From contig JAFRRR010000127.1 of NCBI GenBank assembly GCA_017428035.1, forward strand, positions 1-64,000: 64,000 nucleotides of DNA, written 5' to 3'. Every line of letters begins with the position of its first letter. The stretch's first letter is position 1. The position numbers and the translations under genes were made by a program. This DNA is from Bacteroidales bacterium (GTDB lineage Bacteria; Bacteroidota; Bacteroidia; Bacteroidales; UBA932). The notes below the pieces were generated by a model. That model ran no database searches. It was given only the letters and a program-made list of their open reading frames with translations, and was not told the origin of the DNA. Of this stretch, positions 41,390-49,262 are shown piece after piece.

Positions 41390-43048
41390 CTATCTGCTGC
41401 CGCCGCCAAAGCCGCCGCCGGAGAAGCCGCCACCACCGCCAAACGAGCTGAAGCCGCCGCCACCACCACTGCGGACGCTGGTGAGTTTTGCAGCGGCGTT
41501 GGTGTATGCGCTGTTGGCCAGATTGCGGTTCATATTGATGATGGTGGGCAGATAGGATGTATCCATATTCAGGCTCTGGGCATAGTGTGCAAAGTCTGCC
41601 GGATAGAGTTTCTTGAGTTGCTCGGCCACCTGGTCGGCAATTCCGTAGAGCTGGGCGAATACCAGATAATCTTTCCAGAGATGGACCTCGGGCACGCTGC
41701 GCTCGTTGTTCAGGGTAAAGTCTTTGAGGAAGTTCTTGAACTTGATCACCTCCTGGGCCTTGTCGATGCCCTGTTCTGTGGTGCGGCCGGCAAAGTCCAG
41801 ACGACCCCTATCCTGCAGATATCTGCGGCCGCTCTCTGACGCCTTGCCCGGCCAGTTCATAACCCGCTCGTATTTGCGTTTGGACCAGCGCTCAAATTCA
41901 CCCGTCTCAAGTATCATATTGTCGCCGGCGGCCTCCACTACCATAGAATAGAGTTCGCCTTCTGAAGCGTCGTCAAACAGCGCTGCGGGGTTCAGCTCCA
42001 AATTGATACGCTTGGGATGCTTGACATCCGGCACCGGCACGACCTTCTTTTCCAGAACCCACTTCAAAAAGCAGGCACCAATCAGGTCCTTGTCGTGCTG
42101 ATGCGGCTGGAACCGTTCGCCTTTGTCCAGTATATAATAACTTGCAAAGAGATTGCCCTCCTGCGGCACGTCACGCCACCAGTCGGTGATCTTGTTCACG
42201 CCGTAAATCTTTTTTGAAAGGGTGCGGCCGGTGGCGGAGACCCAAATCAGCCATATAATGACACCCAGGCCAAAAAGGAAGGCCGGCAGCATAACCAGCA
42301 GGAATTTCTTGAAGTCTCCGTCATCCTCTTCTATATAGTCGCTGCCCTTGAAGGCCTTGTCCTGAAGCTTTTCGAAAGACTTGTCGTGCTCCACATCAGG
42401 CTGGAGCATATCCTTGTCAAAGCTGGCCATCACAATTATCTTATGGGATTTGGGCATATAGCCGGCAGACGAGCACACAATCTTGCCGTCTGTAACGGAT
42501 ATGCTGCCTTCGAAACCGAAGGCCCATACTTTGACATTGTCGCTGGTCCACTCTTCGCCGCCTGTCTCATTTATTATAGTCACAGACGCCTCGCTTATCG
42601 GGCCTATGTTTGGGTTGACAAACATAAAGTTGAAACCGTCGTAGTCTTCGTAGCCCTGCACCAGGTTAGTGACGTCAAATTCGGCCGTCCAGACGTGGCG
42701 GCCCATACTGCCCTGCCCCCAGCAAAGTTCCACGCCGTCGCTTTTCTCCACTATGCCGCAGCGGCCCGCCTTCTCTTCAAGAGAGCGTTTCACTTTCCAC
42801 CGGTTGCCTTCGCTTAGGTACTGGCGGCCGTTTTCGCTGACTTGCAGGTTAGAAACCTCCATAGGCCCGAGATTCTCCATAGGAATGTAGAATTCGGTAC
42901 CTGAAGATATATTGGCGTCCCAGATCTGGGTGATGTGCGCAGATCCGTCAGCCTTTATGGCGGCCACCACCTGCACTCTGTTAATCTCCTGAGCGTCAAG
43001 AGCCAAAGCGGCCATTGCGCATATTATGAATGTCAAAATCCGTTTCAT
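41390..43048 (-). CDS. DUF2207 membrane protein with Gly-rich C-terminus
   Basis: A 552-residue protein. The start at 43048 gives a signal sequence ('MKRILTFIICAMAALALDAQ'). Residues ~20-240 are an extracytoplasmic beta-rich DUF2207 domain. A transmembrane helix follows near 265 ('FLLVMLPAFLFGLGVIIWLIW'), then a ~270-residue soluble part and a tail of Phe/Gly repeats ('GGGGGFSSFGGGGGFSGGG'). The tail is typical for this family (YciQ-like in other phyla). Function is unknown. Promoter box at 43069-43076. Confidence 0.8.
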   Translation of the reverse strand: MKRILTFIICAMAALALDAQEINRVQVVAAIKADGSAHITQIWDANISSGTEFYIPMENLGPMEVSNLQVSENGRQYLSEGNRWKVKRSLEEKAGRCGIVEKSDGVELCWGQGSMGRHVWTAEFDVTNLVQGYEDYDGFNFMFVNPNIGPISEASVTIINETGGEEWTSDNVKVWAFGFEGSISVTDGKIVCSSAGYMPKSHKIIVMASFDKDMLQPDVEHDKSFEKLQDKAFKGSDYIEEDDGDFKKFLLVMLPAFLFGLGVIIWLIWVSATGRTLSKKIYGVNKITDWWRDVPQEGNLFASYYILDKGERFQPHQHDKDLIGACFLKWVLEKKVVPVPDVKHPKRINLELNPAALFDDASEGELYSMVVEAAGDNMILETGEFERWSKRKYERVMNWPGKASESGRRYLQDRGRLDFAGRTTEQGIDKAQEVIKFKNFLKDFTLNNERSVPEVHLWKDYLVFAQLYGIADQVAEQLKKLYPADFAHYAQSLNMDTSYLPTIINMNRNLANSAYTNAAAKLTSVRSGGGGGFSSFGGGGGFSGGGFGGGSR

Positions 43049-43068
43049 AGCGAATGAATGTATAAACA

Positions 43069-43076
43069 CAAATGTA
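43069..43076 (-). promoter_or_regulatory. -7 promoter box of the DUF2207 gene
   Basis: The minus strand reads TACATTTG, identical to the divergent box at 43099-43106, 22 nt apart. It leaves a 20-nt leader region before the ATG at 43048. Confidence 0.5.
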
Positions 43077-43098
43077 GAAAGAATTGGCGGCATTTGCG

Positions 43099-43106
43099 TA
43101 CATTTG
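43099..43106 (+). promoter_or_regulatory. -7 promoter box of the HAD phosphatase gene
   Basis: TACATTTG is an exact -7 box, 20 nt before the ATG at 43127. Confidence 0.5.
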
Positions 43107-43126
43107 GGCACAGAAAAAGAGAGAAT

Positions 43127-43771
43127 ATGACAAGGCTTATTGTTTTTGACTTTGACGGCACGCTGGGCGATACCAAAGAGAATATTGTTAAGACTATGCA
43201 GGAGACTATGCGGCGAATGGGATTCCCTATTCCCGACGAGGCTACAATTGCCTCTACCATAGGGCTTCCGCTGGAAGATGGTTTCGTGATTATGGCGCCC
43301 GGCATCACCAGGGAAAAGTGTCTGGAGTGTGCCGCGCTGTACCGGATTGTTTTTGATGAATACAAGGCGCAGCTTCAGCCCAAGGCGTTTCCCGGTGTCA
43401 TAGACACTCTGGCGGCCATCAAGGCAAAGGGAATACAGATGGCGGTGGCTTCTTCCAGGCTATCTGTGTCTTTGGATGCTTTTGTGAAGGATATGGGCCT
43501 TGGCGATTTTATAGAGTATGTGCTTGGCGTGGATTTTCAACGCAAACCCAAGCCCAATCCCGACCCGGTGCTGCAGTGCCTGGAGCACTTTGGGGTAAAT
43601 GCAGATGATGCTTTGGTGGTTGGCGATATGGCTGTCGATATCAAGATGGGAGCCGCCGCAAAGTGCCGCACCTGCGGCGTAACCTGGGGCAACGGCACCC
43701 GCGAGCAACTCTCCGCTGCCGGCGCCGACTCCATCATTGACTCTATGCAAGAACTTCTTGCACTACTTTAG
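43127..43771 (+). CDS. HAD-superfamily phosphatase (phosphoglycolate phosphatase-like)
   Basis: A 214-residue HAD hydrolase of the Gph/beta-phosphoglucomutase subclass (alpha-helical cap). Motif I is 'VFDFDGTLGDTKEN' at residue 5 (nucleophile Asp and acid Asp). Motif II Ser is in 'VASSRLS' near 110, motif III Lys in 'RKPKPNPDPVL' near 145, and motif IV 'ALVVGDMAVDIKMGAAA' near 170. The start at 43127 follows the promoter box; an earlier ATG at 43058 lies upstream of it. Substrate is unknown. The gene is followed by two structured intergenic elements. Confidence 0.88.
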   Translation: MTRLIVFDFDGTLGDTKENIVKTMQETMRRMGFPIPDEATIASTIGLPLEDGFVIMAPGITREKCLECAALYRIVFDEYKAQLQPKAFPGVIDTLAAIKAKGIQMAVASSRLSVSLDAFVKDMGLGDFIEYVLGVDFQRKPKPNPDPVLQCLEHFGVNADDALVVGDMAVDIKMGAAAKCRTCGVTWGNGTREQLSAAGADSIIDSMQELLALL

Positions 43772-43782
43772 ACTTTCTGCAG

Positions 43783-43798
43783 CGCAGCTTCGGCTGCG
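43783..43798. other. Small hairpin with UUCG loop after the HAD gene
   Basis: CGCAGC-TTCG-GCTGCG, a 6-bp stem with a C(UUCG)G tetraloop, which is exceptionally stable in RNA. It lies 11 nt after the HAD stop. Its 3' arm shares bases with the outer stem of the next element, so the two are alternatives. No T-tract follows. Confidence 0.55.
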
Positions 43799-43903
43799 GC
43801 AGATGCCTTCGCCTGAAAGTTTTGCTCCCTGACGCTCGGTCAGTCCCCTCCCTCGCTAACGCCGGTCGCAAATCCTTTCATGCATCCGGCTCTTATCTGC
43901 CGC
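43796..43903. repeat. Structured intergenic element D (108 nt, long imperfect palindrome)
   Basis: A perfect 9-bp outer stem GCGGCAGAT/ATCTGCCGC (43796-43804 with 43895-43903) encloses a second stem GAAAG/CTTTC and TTTGC/GCAAA (43815-43825 with 43868-43879). Inside is a small hairpin CTGAC-GCTCG-GTCAG (43829-43843). The layering (outer stem, internal loop, inner stem closed by GC, structured core) matches the neighbouring A element, but the core sequence differs. It has no coding capacity of note. Possible roles are a REP-like palindrome, a small structured RNA or a transcription end signal. Confidence 0.6.
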
Positions 43904-43926
43904 GACGCGTGAGGTAGGCAGCATAT

Positions 43927-44024
43927 GCCCGAGCGATACAGCGAAGAAAAAGCTTTGCGTAGGGAACAGGGGTTCTATGTTCTCCCTGGCCCGGAGCAAA
44001 GCTTTTTCGTAGCTTAGCGAGGGC
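43927..44024. repeat. Structured intergenic repeat, copy A (98 nt)
   Basis: Outer arms are GCCC/GGGC. A 13-bp perfect stem (43946-43958 with 43996-44008) closes a 37-nt core beginning GTAGGGAACAG and ending CTGGCCCGGA. The core can fold as GGG/CCC and CAG/CTG helices around small internal loops. The core is identical to copy B at 55325-55425, where it is inverted, and largely shared with copy C at 59178-59279. It lies between the convergent HAD and DUF4301 genes, ending 5 nt before the DUF4301 stop. Confidence 0.8.
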
Positions 44025-44029
44025 TAATC

Positions 44030-45520
44030 TTACGCCTGATGAGCAGGTCTTAGCAGGTCCAGAACGACTTTCACGGGGTTGAAGGTCTCTACGGGGACTT
44101 CTACGAAGAGTGTGTTCCAGTCGCTCATAGCGCCGTTCCAAAGGCCGGGCATCTCCAGCGCCTTGAGGTCGCGGCCCTGATAGCTCTTGCTGCTCATAAA
44201 GCCGGCATCGGGATCAACGCGTTTGAGCAGGTCAAACTTGCGTCCCTTACTGTCGCGAAGCAGGCACACCAGGTCCACCGGATTGAAATGGGTTGCGCCG
44301 GACATCGCCGCCATAGCCTTGGGGTCATCCTTGGGAATCTGGACGCTTTCAAGAATCTGCAGCGAAGTGCTTCCGTCCTTGCCCTCAATGATATACGGGC
44401 CGCCGCCGGGCTCGCCCTCGTTGCGCACCATCCCGCAAACACGGATGGGACGGTCCAGTTTGGCGCGCAGCGCGGCAACACGGGCCTCCAACGAAGCCGC
44501 CTTGGGCATCTTGACGCAAAGCTCACGGCTCAGGAATATTTCTATCTCGCTGCAAAGCGCCTCGCTGGGAGCATCGTCAAGACGGCGCAGATAGTCAAAA
44601 ATGCGGTCGCGCAGCCTCAGCGCCTCGCCCATAAGAACGCGCTTGTATAGCGATGTGGCGGGCAGCAGCTTTTCGTGCGCAACATTGTCGATATTCTTTA
44701 TGGAGACGAGCTCCGCATCCACATGATCAAGATTGTATATCAGCGCGCCGTGGCCGGCCGGGCGGAACAGCAACTCGCCGGTCTCGGTGCGGAAAGGCTC
44801 ATTGTCCATATCCACAGCAATGGTGTCCGTAGCTTTGTCCTGATAGGTGAAAGTGATGTTGTAATAAACTCCGTAACGATGCTCAAATAAAGATTTAACA
44901 TCGCGAAGCGCATCTTCGAACAGCTGCTTGTGCTCCGGCGAAATTGTAAACACCAGATTGCAGACGCCGTCAGCGCCACGCATATAATCGGCCGCCTCTA
45001 CCAGATGCTCTGCCATAGCGGTGCGCACTTCATCTGCATAGCGGTGGAATTTCAACACGCCTTTGGGCTTGACGCCATAGCCGAGGCCGGGTTCACGCAG
45101 CATTGTGGCCAGGGTGGCCTTGCGGTATGCCGCAGAATCCTCGGGCTCTGAGAAAAGCTCCTGGGAGTAGAAGGCAAAGTCCTTGATGCGGGCAGCGAGC
45201 TTGGCTCCGGGGGCATCTGCAGGCAGATCCTCCCCTGCCTCCAACTTGTCCAAACCGGCAAACATATCCTTGAACATACGCGAAGCGGCGCCGCTGGCGG
45301 GCACAAACTTGCACTTGCCATCTACCTTGGCCGTGGAGTAATACTGAGCCGCCGCGGCAGTTTCTGCGTCCGAAAGCACCTTGATACCGTGTCCTGGAAC
45401 GGCGGCACCCACAATTTTCAATGCGGGAAAACCTCTTTTGAAACGGTCTATCTGCTCTTCTACTGTCTGCAGCTTTGCGCCGCGGGCCTCTATCTGGGCA
45501 ATATCCTTTTGAGTAAACAT
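44030..45520 (-). CDS. DUF4301 family protein
   Basis: A 496-residue cytoplasmic protein found mainly in Bacteroidota, matching DUF4301 by its N-terminal 'FTQKDIAQIEARGAKLQTVEEQIDRFKRGFP' and 'FVPASGAASRMFKDMF' near residue 75. The Pro-Ala-Ser-Gly-Ala-Ala-Ser-Arg stretch resembles the nucleotide-binding loop of sugar-phosphate nucleotidyltransferases. 'FRPAGHGALIYNLDHVDAE' (near 250) also resembles UDP-sugar pyrophosphorylases. A nucleotidyltransferase-like role is thus possible but not established. It starts 2 nt after the CDF transporter gene stop. Confidence 0.82.
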   Translation of the reverse strand: MFTQKDIAQIEARGAKLQTVEEQIDRFKRGFPALKIVGAAVPGHGIKVLSDAETAAAAQYYSTAKVDGKCKFVPASGAASRMFKDMFAGLDKLEAGEDLPADAPGAKLAARIKDFAFYSQELFSEPEDSAAYRKATLATMLREPGLGYGVKPKGVLKFHRYADEVRTAMAEHLVEAADYMRGADGVCNLVFTISPEHKQLFEDALRDVKSLFEHRYGVYYNITFTYQDKATDTIAVDMDNEPFRTETGELLFRPAGHGALIYNLDHVDAELVSIKNIDNVAHEKLLPATSLYKRVLMGEALRLRDRIFDYLRRLDDAPSEALCSEIEIFLSRELCVKMPKAASLEARVAALRAKLDRPIRVCGMVRNEGEPGGGPYIIEGKDGSTSLQILESVQIPKDDPKAMAAMSGATHFNPVDLVCLLRDSKGRKFDLLKRVDPDAGFMSSKSYQGRDLKALEMPGLWNGAMSDWNTLFVEVPVETFNPVKVVLDLLRPAHQA

Positions 45521-45522
45521 CT

Positions 45523-46413
45523 TTATGAGTTTTTCACGGGTTCCATATGAATTGTAATGTGCGAATCTGAGCCGAAGCGCTCTTTGAGCCGCTTTTCTAT
45601 CTGTGACGTGCGTTCGTGTGCCTCTGCCAGAGTCAGGTTGCCGTCCAGGCGTATGTGGACTTCAACCGCCACCCGGTTGCCTATACGGCGGGTGCGGAGG
45701 TTGTGCGGCTCACTTACGCCGGGCGCCTCTTCTATTATGCCAAGTATCTCGTTCTCAACATCTTCAGGCAGCGACTTGTCGGTGAGTTCGCCAATTGCCG
45801 GGCCCAGCAAATCCCAGGCGACCTTCACCAACATAGCGCCCACCACAATGGATGCCAGCGGGTCCAGCACCGTCCAGCGATTGCCAAAAATGATGGCGCC
45901 GCCGATACCGATGGCCGCTGCAATGGAAGAGAGCGCGTCGCTCCGGTGGTGCCAGGCGTTGGCCACCAGCGCCTGCGATTCCAGCTTCTTGCCTTTTCTG
46001 GCGGTATATTGGAAAAGGATTTCCTTTACAACGATAGATATCAATGCAGCCCACAAAGCCAGAGTGCCGGGCACAGGAATATCCTCGCCCTGCAGCCAGG
46101 CGGCCAGTTTGGTTGAGCCGGACACGACGATACCTATGGCGGCTCCGGCAAGCGCAAGCCCTATAAAGAAAGTCGCTATAGTTTCAAACTTGCCGTGGCC
46201 ATAGTCGTGCGAGGCGTCCTGAGGCCTTGCACTGATGCCCACGAACACCAGCACCACGATGTCGGTGATAAAATCCGACAACGAATGCACGGCATCGGCC
46301 ACCATAGCGGCGCTGCGGCCGGCAATGCCCGCCACAAACTTAAGCGCCACCAGCAGCAGGTTCACAACCCCGCCGGCCACCGTCACCCTGGATATTTCCT
46401 TCTCGCGAGTCAT
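45523..46413 (-). CDS. Cation diffusion facilitator (CDF) family transporter
   Basis: A 296-residue inner-membrane protein with about six helices and a C-terminal cytoplasmic metal-binding domain. The CDF signature is 'VADAVHSLSDFITDIVVLV' near residue 38. The metal-site motif 'HDYGHGKFETIATFFIG' is near 70 and the second site 'ANAWHHRSDALSSIAA' near 150 (His-x-x-x-Asp). CDF proteins export Zn2+, Fe2+, Mn2+ or Co2+ by H+ exchange. Which metal is not predictable here. It is co-transcribed with DUF4301. Confidence 0.93.
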   Translation of the reverse strand: MTREKEISRVTVAGGVVNLLLVALKFVAGIAGRSAAMVADAVHSLSDFITDIVVLVFVGISARPQDASHDYGHGKFETIATFFIGLALAGAAIGIVVSGSTKLAAWLQGEDIPVPGTLALWAALISIVVKEILFQYTARKGKKLESQALVANAWHHRSDALSSIAAAIGIGGAIIFGNRWTVLDPLASIVVGAMLVKVAWDLLGPAIGELTDKSLPEDVENEILGIIEEAPGVSEPHNLRTRRIGNRVAVEVHIRLDGNLTLAEAHERTSQIEKRLKERFGSDSHITIHMEPVKNS

Positions 46414-46450
46414 AAGTGCAAATATGTTACTAAGTTAACAAAATAAAATG

Positions 46451-46483
46451 AAAAATGGAGGCACTGACCGCACCTCCATTTCA
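46451..46483 (-). terminator. Intrinsic terminator after DUF3467
   Basis: A 9-bp stem AAATGGAGG/CCTCCATTT (46453-46461 with 46473-46481) followed on the minus strand by a T-rich tail. It ends the zapA-rny-DUF3467 transcript and protects the oppositely placed upstream region of the CDF gene. Confidence 0.75.
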
Positions 46484-46500
46484 CAAATGCGTTTTATCTC

Positions 46501-46803
46501 TTACGCCTCACCCAATCCCAGAGGAGCGATGGTCATACCCTGCTGGCGGATTTTGATTTCGCCGTTTTCCGACTCGAACTTGGAGATGTTGTCGCGAAGG
46601 GCCAGCAGAAGGCGCTTTGCGTGTTCGGGAGTCATCACTATGCGGCTGGCAACCTTTGGTTTGGGAATGCCTGGCATCATCTGCACAAAGTCCACGATGA
46701 ATTCGCTGTGGGAATGAGTGATGACTGCAAGATTGGAGTATGTCCCTCCCGCCATTTCGGGAGCTATCTCAATGTTGATCTGCTTGGTGTTCTGATTGTC
46801 CAT
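46501..46803 (-). CDS. DUF3467 family protein
   Basis: A 100-residue soluble protein. It matches DUF3467 by 'INIEIAPEMAGGTYSNLAVITHSHSEFIVDFVQMMPG' (residues 9-45) and 'SRIVMTPEHAKRLLLALRDNISKFE'. The family is small, common in Bacteroidota, and without known function. It begins 8 nt after the rny stop, and a terminator follows it. Confidence 0.9.
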   Translation of the reverse strand: MDNQNTKQINIEIAPEMAGGTYSNLAVITHSHSEFIVDFVQMMPGIPKPKVASRIVMTPEHAKRLLLALRDNISKFESENGEIKIRQQGMTIAPLGLGEA

Positions 46804-46811
46804 ATCGAATG

Positions 46812-48350
46812 TTATTTTGCGAATGCGACGCTGCGCACCTCGCGGATTACCGTAACTTTAACCTGACCGGGATAGGTCATTTCATCTTGGATGCGGCGCG
46901 CAACCTCGTTGCTGATTTCGTCGCATTCTGCGTCGGATACCTGGTCTGCACCCACAATCACGCGCAGCTCACGGCCCGCCTGGATTGCGTATGCCTTGAC
47001 AACGCCCTGATGCGATGCGGCTATGTTTTCCATATCTTTGAGACGCTTGATATAGCTCTCAATCACCTCGCGGCGGGCACCGGGACGGGAACCGGAAATG
47101 GCGTCGGCAACCAGCACGATGGGAGCAATGAGAGTTTGCATCTCAATTTCCTCGTGGTGGGCACCGATGGCGTTGCAAACCTCGGGTTTCTCCTTGCACT
47201 TTTCAGCAATCTGCATACCCACAATGGCGTGCGGCAGCTCGTATTCCTCTTCTGCCACCTTACCGATATCGTGCAACAGACCGGCACGCTTGGCAATCTT
47301 GGGATTCAGACCCAGCTCGGCCGCCAGGATTGCTGAGATGTTGGCCACCTCGCGGGAGTGCTGCAGCAGGTTCTGGCCATAGGATGAGCGGTATTTCATA
47401 CGACCCACCATCTTGACCAGCTGGGAGTTGAGTCCGTGTACGCCCAGGTCTATGCAGGTGCGCTTGCCAATCTCCATAATCTCTTCGTCCAGCTGCTTCT
47501 GAACCTTGGCCACAACCTCTTCGATGCGGGCGGGATGGATACGGCCGTCGGCCACCAACTGATGCAGGGCAAGGCGGGCAACCTCGCGGCGGACGGGATC
47601 GAATGCTGAGATAAGGATGGCTTCGGGAGTGTCATCCACCACGATTTCTACACCGATGGCGGCCTCCAGAGCGCGTATGTTGCGGCCCTCACGGCCAATG
47701 ATGCGGCCCTTGACCTCGTCGTTCTCAATATTGAAAACGGTGACTGCATTTTCAATGGCCACCTCGGGTGCGGTGCGCTGGATGGTGTTAATCACGATGC
47801 GCTTGGCCTCTTTGCTGGCGGTGAGACGGGCCTCGTCCATAACGTCATTGATATAGCTCATCGCCTGGGTCTTGGCCTCGGCCTTCATACTGTCCATCAG
47901 CTGCTCCTTGGCCTCTTCTGCGGTCATACCGGCCACCTCTTCAAGCTTGCGGATGGCATCGGCGCGCATTGTCTCGTATTCGTCCTTTTTCTTGTTGAGG
48001 ATTTCAAGCTGATGCTGGAGATTCTCTTTGATCTGGTCGTTTTCCTTGACTTTGCGGTCAAGCTCGCCCTTCTGCTGACCAAGCTGGCTCTCTTTCTGAC
48101 GGAGACGGTTTTCTACCTGGGCGATCTGGTTGTTCTTCTCTTTGATGGCCTCTTCGTGCTCGCTCTTGAGCTGCAGGAATTTCTCTTTGGCCTGGAAGAT
48201 TTTCTCTTTCTTGATGTTCTCCCCCTCGATCTCGGCGTTCCTGATGATTTCATCGGCCTTCTTCTTCAAGATGGCGCGTCTGATAAGTTCGTAAACCAGG
48301 ATGCCTAAGGGTGCGGCCAGAAGGGCCACTATGATGAATTGTAAAATCAT
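46812..48350 (-). CDS. rny: Ribonuclease Y
   Basis: A 512-residue endoribonuclease that starts mRNA decay. It has an N-terminal membrane helix ('[20 protein letters not shown]') followed by a long coiled coil (about residues 30-190). The KH domain is at '[22 protein letters not shown]' (near 215) and the HD phosphohydrolase domain has '[15 protein letters not shown]' (near 365). Length matches RNase Y. The gene lies downstream of zapA and the 6S RNA on the same strand. Confidence 0.96.
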   Translation of the reverse strand: MILQFIIVALLAAPLGILVYELIRRAILKKKADEIIRNAEIEGENIKKEKIFQAKEKFLQLKSEHEEAIKEKNNQIAQVENRLRQKESQLGQQKGELDRKVKENDQIKENLQHQLEILNKKKDEYETMRADAIRKLEEVAGMTAEEAKEQLMDSMKAEAKTQAMSYINDVMDEARLTASKEAKRIVINTIQRTAPEVAIENAVTVFNIENDEVKGRIIGREGRNIRALEAAIGVEIVVDDTPEAILISAFDPVRREVARLALHQLVADGRIHPARIEEVVAKVQKQLDEEIMEIGKRTCIDLGVHGLNSQLVKMVGRMKYRSSYGQNLLQHSREVANISAILAAELGLNPKIAKRAGLLHDIGKVAEEEYELPHAIVGMQIAEKCKEKPEVCNAIGAHHEEIEMQTLIAPIVLVADAISGSRPGARREVIESYIKRLKDMENIAASHQGVVKAYAIQAGRELRVIVGADQVSDAECDEISNEVARRIQDEMTYPGQVKVTVIREVRSVAFAK

Positions 48351-48416
48351 TATTGTATAGTTATTATATTGGGTTCCACATATAATAACCTACAATTGCA
48401 GCAGAATATTTTATAT

Positions 48417-48557
48417 AAAAAGGCCGCCAGTCACTGTAAGTCCAAAAATCTTGCAAGGTAAGATTTTGAGCCAACGGTATATGCCGCAAACTTCCTCCGT
48501 CCCTGAGAACCAGGAATCCCCGTTAGGGTAACCTAGGCCCGTTTTTGGCAGCCGCGA
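48417..48557 (-). ncRNA. ssrS: 6S RNA (SsrS) candidate between zapA and rny
   Basis: The 249-nt gap between rny and zapA has no gene and folds like 6S RNA on the minus strand. A closing helix GGCTGCCA/TGGCGGCC (48546-48553 with 48422-48429) is followed by five T. A large open region holds an 8-bp hairpin on the 3' side (AAAATCTT/AAGATTTT, 48460-48467 with 48445-48452), and then ACTTACAGTGACTGGCGGCC. That last stretch parallels the GGTTACAGCCTGCGGCGGC of E. coli 6S. Adjacency to zapA is the known 6S setting. 6S RNA binds the housekeeping RNA polymerase and tunes growth-phase transcription. The 5' end is approximate. Confidence 0.75.
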
Positions 48558-48563
48558 CTCTTT

Positions 48564-48571
48564 GGAAGTTA
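48564..48571 (-). promoter_or_regulatory. Putative -7 box of the 6S RNA
   Basis: The minus strand reads TAACTTCC, a one-off match to the -7 box. It places the transcript start near 48557, just upstream of the closing helix. The same bases could pair with GGAAGTT inside the RNA, so this is tentative. Confidence 0.3.
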
Positions 48572-48599
48572 AAAATGTTGATTTTGGCGAAGAGTATTA

Positions 48600-48893
48600 C
48601 TAGCGGCCAGAATTTATGTATTCGTCCAGACGGCTGTCAAGTGCCTTGACACCTTCCATTATGTCTTTGACGTCGTCTTTCTGCTCAAGCGAAATATACT
48701 GCATCACAAACTCCATCAGCACTATGCTCAGAATGTCCTGCATATCCTTTGTGGAATATCTTGCTGCATACAGAGACACCTTCTCTTCTATCTTCTTCAC
48801 AGACTCCCGCACCCGCTCTTCGTTTTCGGGCAGGATGTGGAAGGTGAACTTGCGCCCACCTATCGTGACTGTTATCTTCTGCTTCTCTTCCAT
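48600..48893 (-). CDS. zapA: Cell division protein ZapA-like
   Basis: A 97-residue protein matching ZapA. It has an N-terminal small domain with 'KITVTIGGRKFTFHILPENEERVRES' (residues 5-30), then a long helix ending in 'ALDSRLDEYINSGR'. ZapA tetramers bundle FtsZ filaments. It follows a coiled-coil gene by 4 nt and precedes the 6S RNA, an arrangement also known in other bacteria. Confidence 0.9.
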   Translation of the reverse strand: MEEKQKITVTIGGRKFTFHILPENEERVRESVKKIEEKVSLYAARYSTKDMQDILSIVLMEFVMQYISLEQKDDVKDIMEGVKALDSRLDEYINSGR

Positions 48894-48897
48894 ATCT

Positions 48898-49203
48898 CTA
48901 CATATTCAACATTGATATGCACTCGTCTATTTCCTTAATAACAGCGTTCAATCTGCGCTTTGCCCCTGCACTGTCTCCCGGTGATGCCGTAAATGCGCCT
49001 GCCAATTGTAAGCTATTCAGTTTATCTTCTAATGTCTTTATTTTTTGTTCTAATTGTATCTGTTTTTCTTTGTATTGAGCAATCTGGCCCCGGCTGGCTT
49101 CCAGCTCCTGGCGGAGGGACGCACTGCCGGCACGCTCGCTCTCGTACATCGAGATGAGCTTTTCTACCTTAGCGGAGAGCGAAGTGAAAATATCTTCGGC
49201 CAT
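48898..49203 (-). CDS. Coiled-coil protein preceding zapA (ZapB-like)
   Basis: A 101-residue protein that is almost entirely heptad-repeat coiled coil (about residues 5-70: 'LSAKVEKLISMYESERAGSA', 'YKEKQIQLEQKIKTLEDKL'). A flexible Ala/Gly/Ser segment and a short C-terminal helix follow. Position 4 nt upstream of zapA suggests a division role analogous to ZapB. Sequence alone shows only the coiled coil. It has its own promoter. Confidence 0.75.
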   Translation of the reverse strand: MAEDIFTSLSAKVEKLISMYESERAGSASLRQELEASRGQIAQYKEKQIQLEQKIKTLEDKLNSLQLAGAFTASPGDSAGAKRRLNAVIKEIDECISMLNM

Positions 49204-49230
49204 TTTATGCTTTTATTAAAATTCTGTGCA

Positions 49231-49261
49231 CAAAATTATAAATATTCCACCAATTATCAAA
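49231..49261 (-). promoter_or_regulatory. Promoter of the coiled-coil/zapA operon
   Basis: On the minus strand TTTG (49261-49258), a 19-nt spacer, then TAATTTTG (49238-49231). This is a full Bacteroidota consensus promoter. The leader is about 20 nt. Confidence 0.7.
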
Positions 49262-49262
49262 T

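Noticed and set aside
43796-44024. A CRISPR array or integron attC sites in the HAD-DUF4301 gap
   Set aside because: There are no regularly spaced direct repeats, and the palindromes lack the attC core sites; the copies are dispersed singly rather than in an array.
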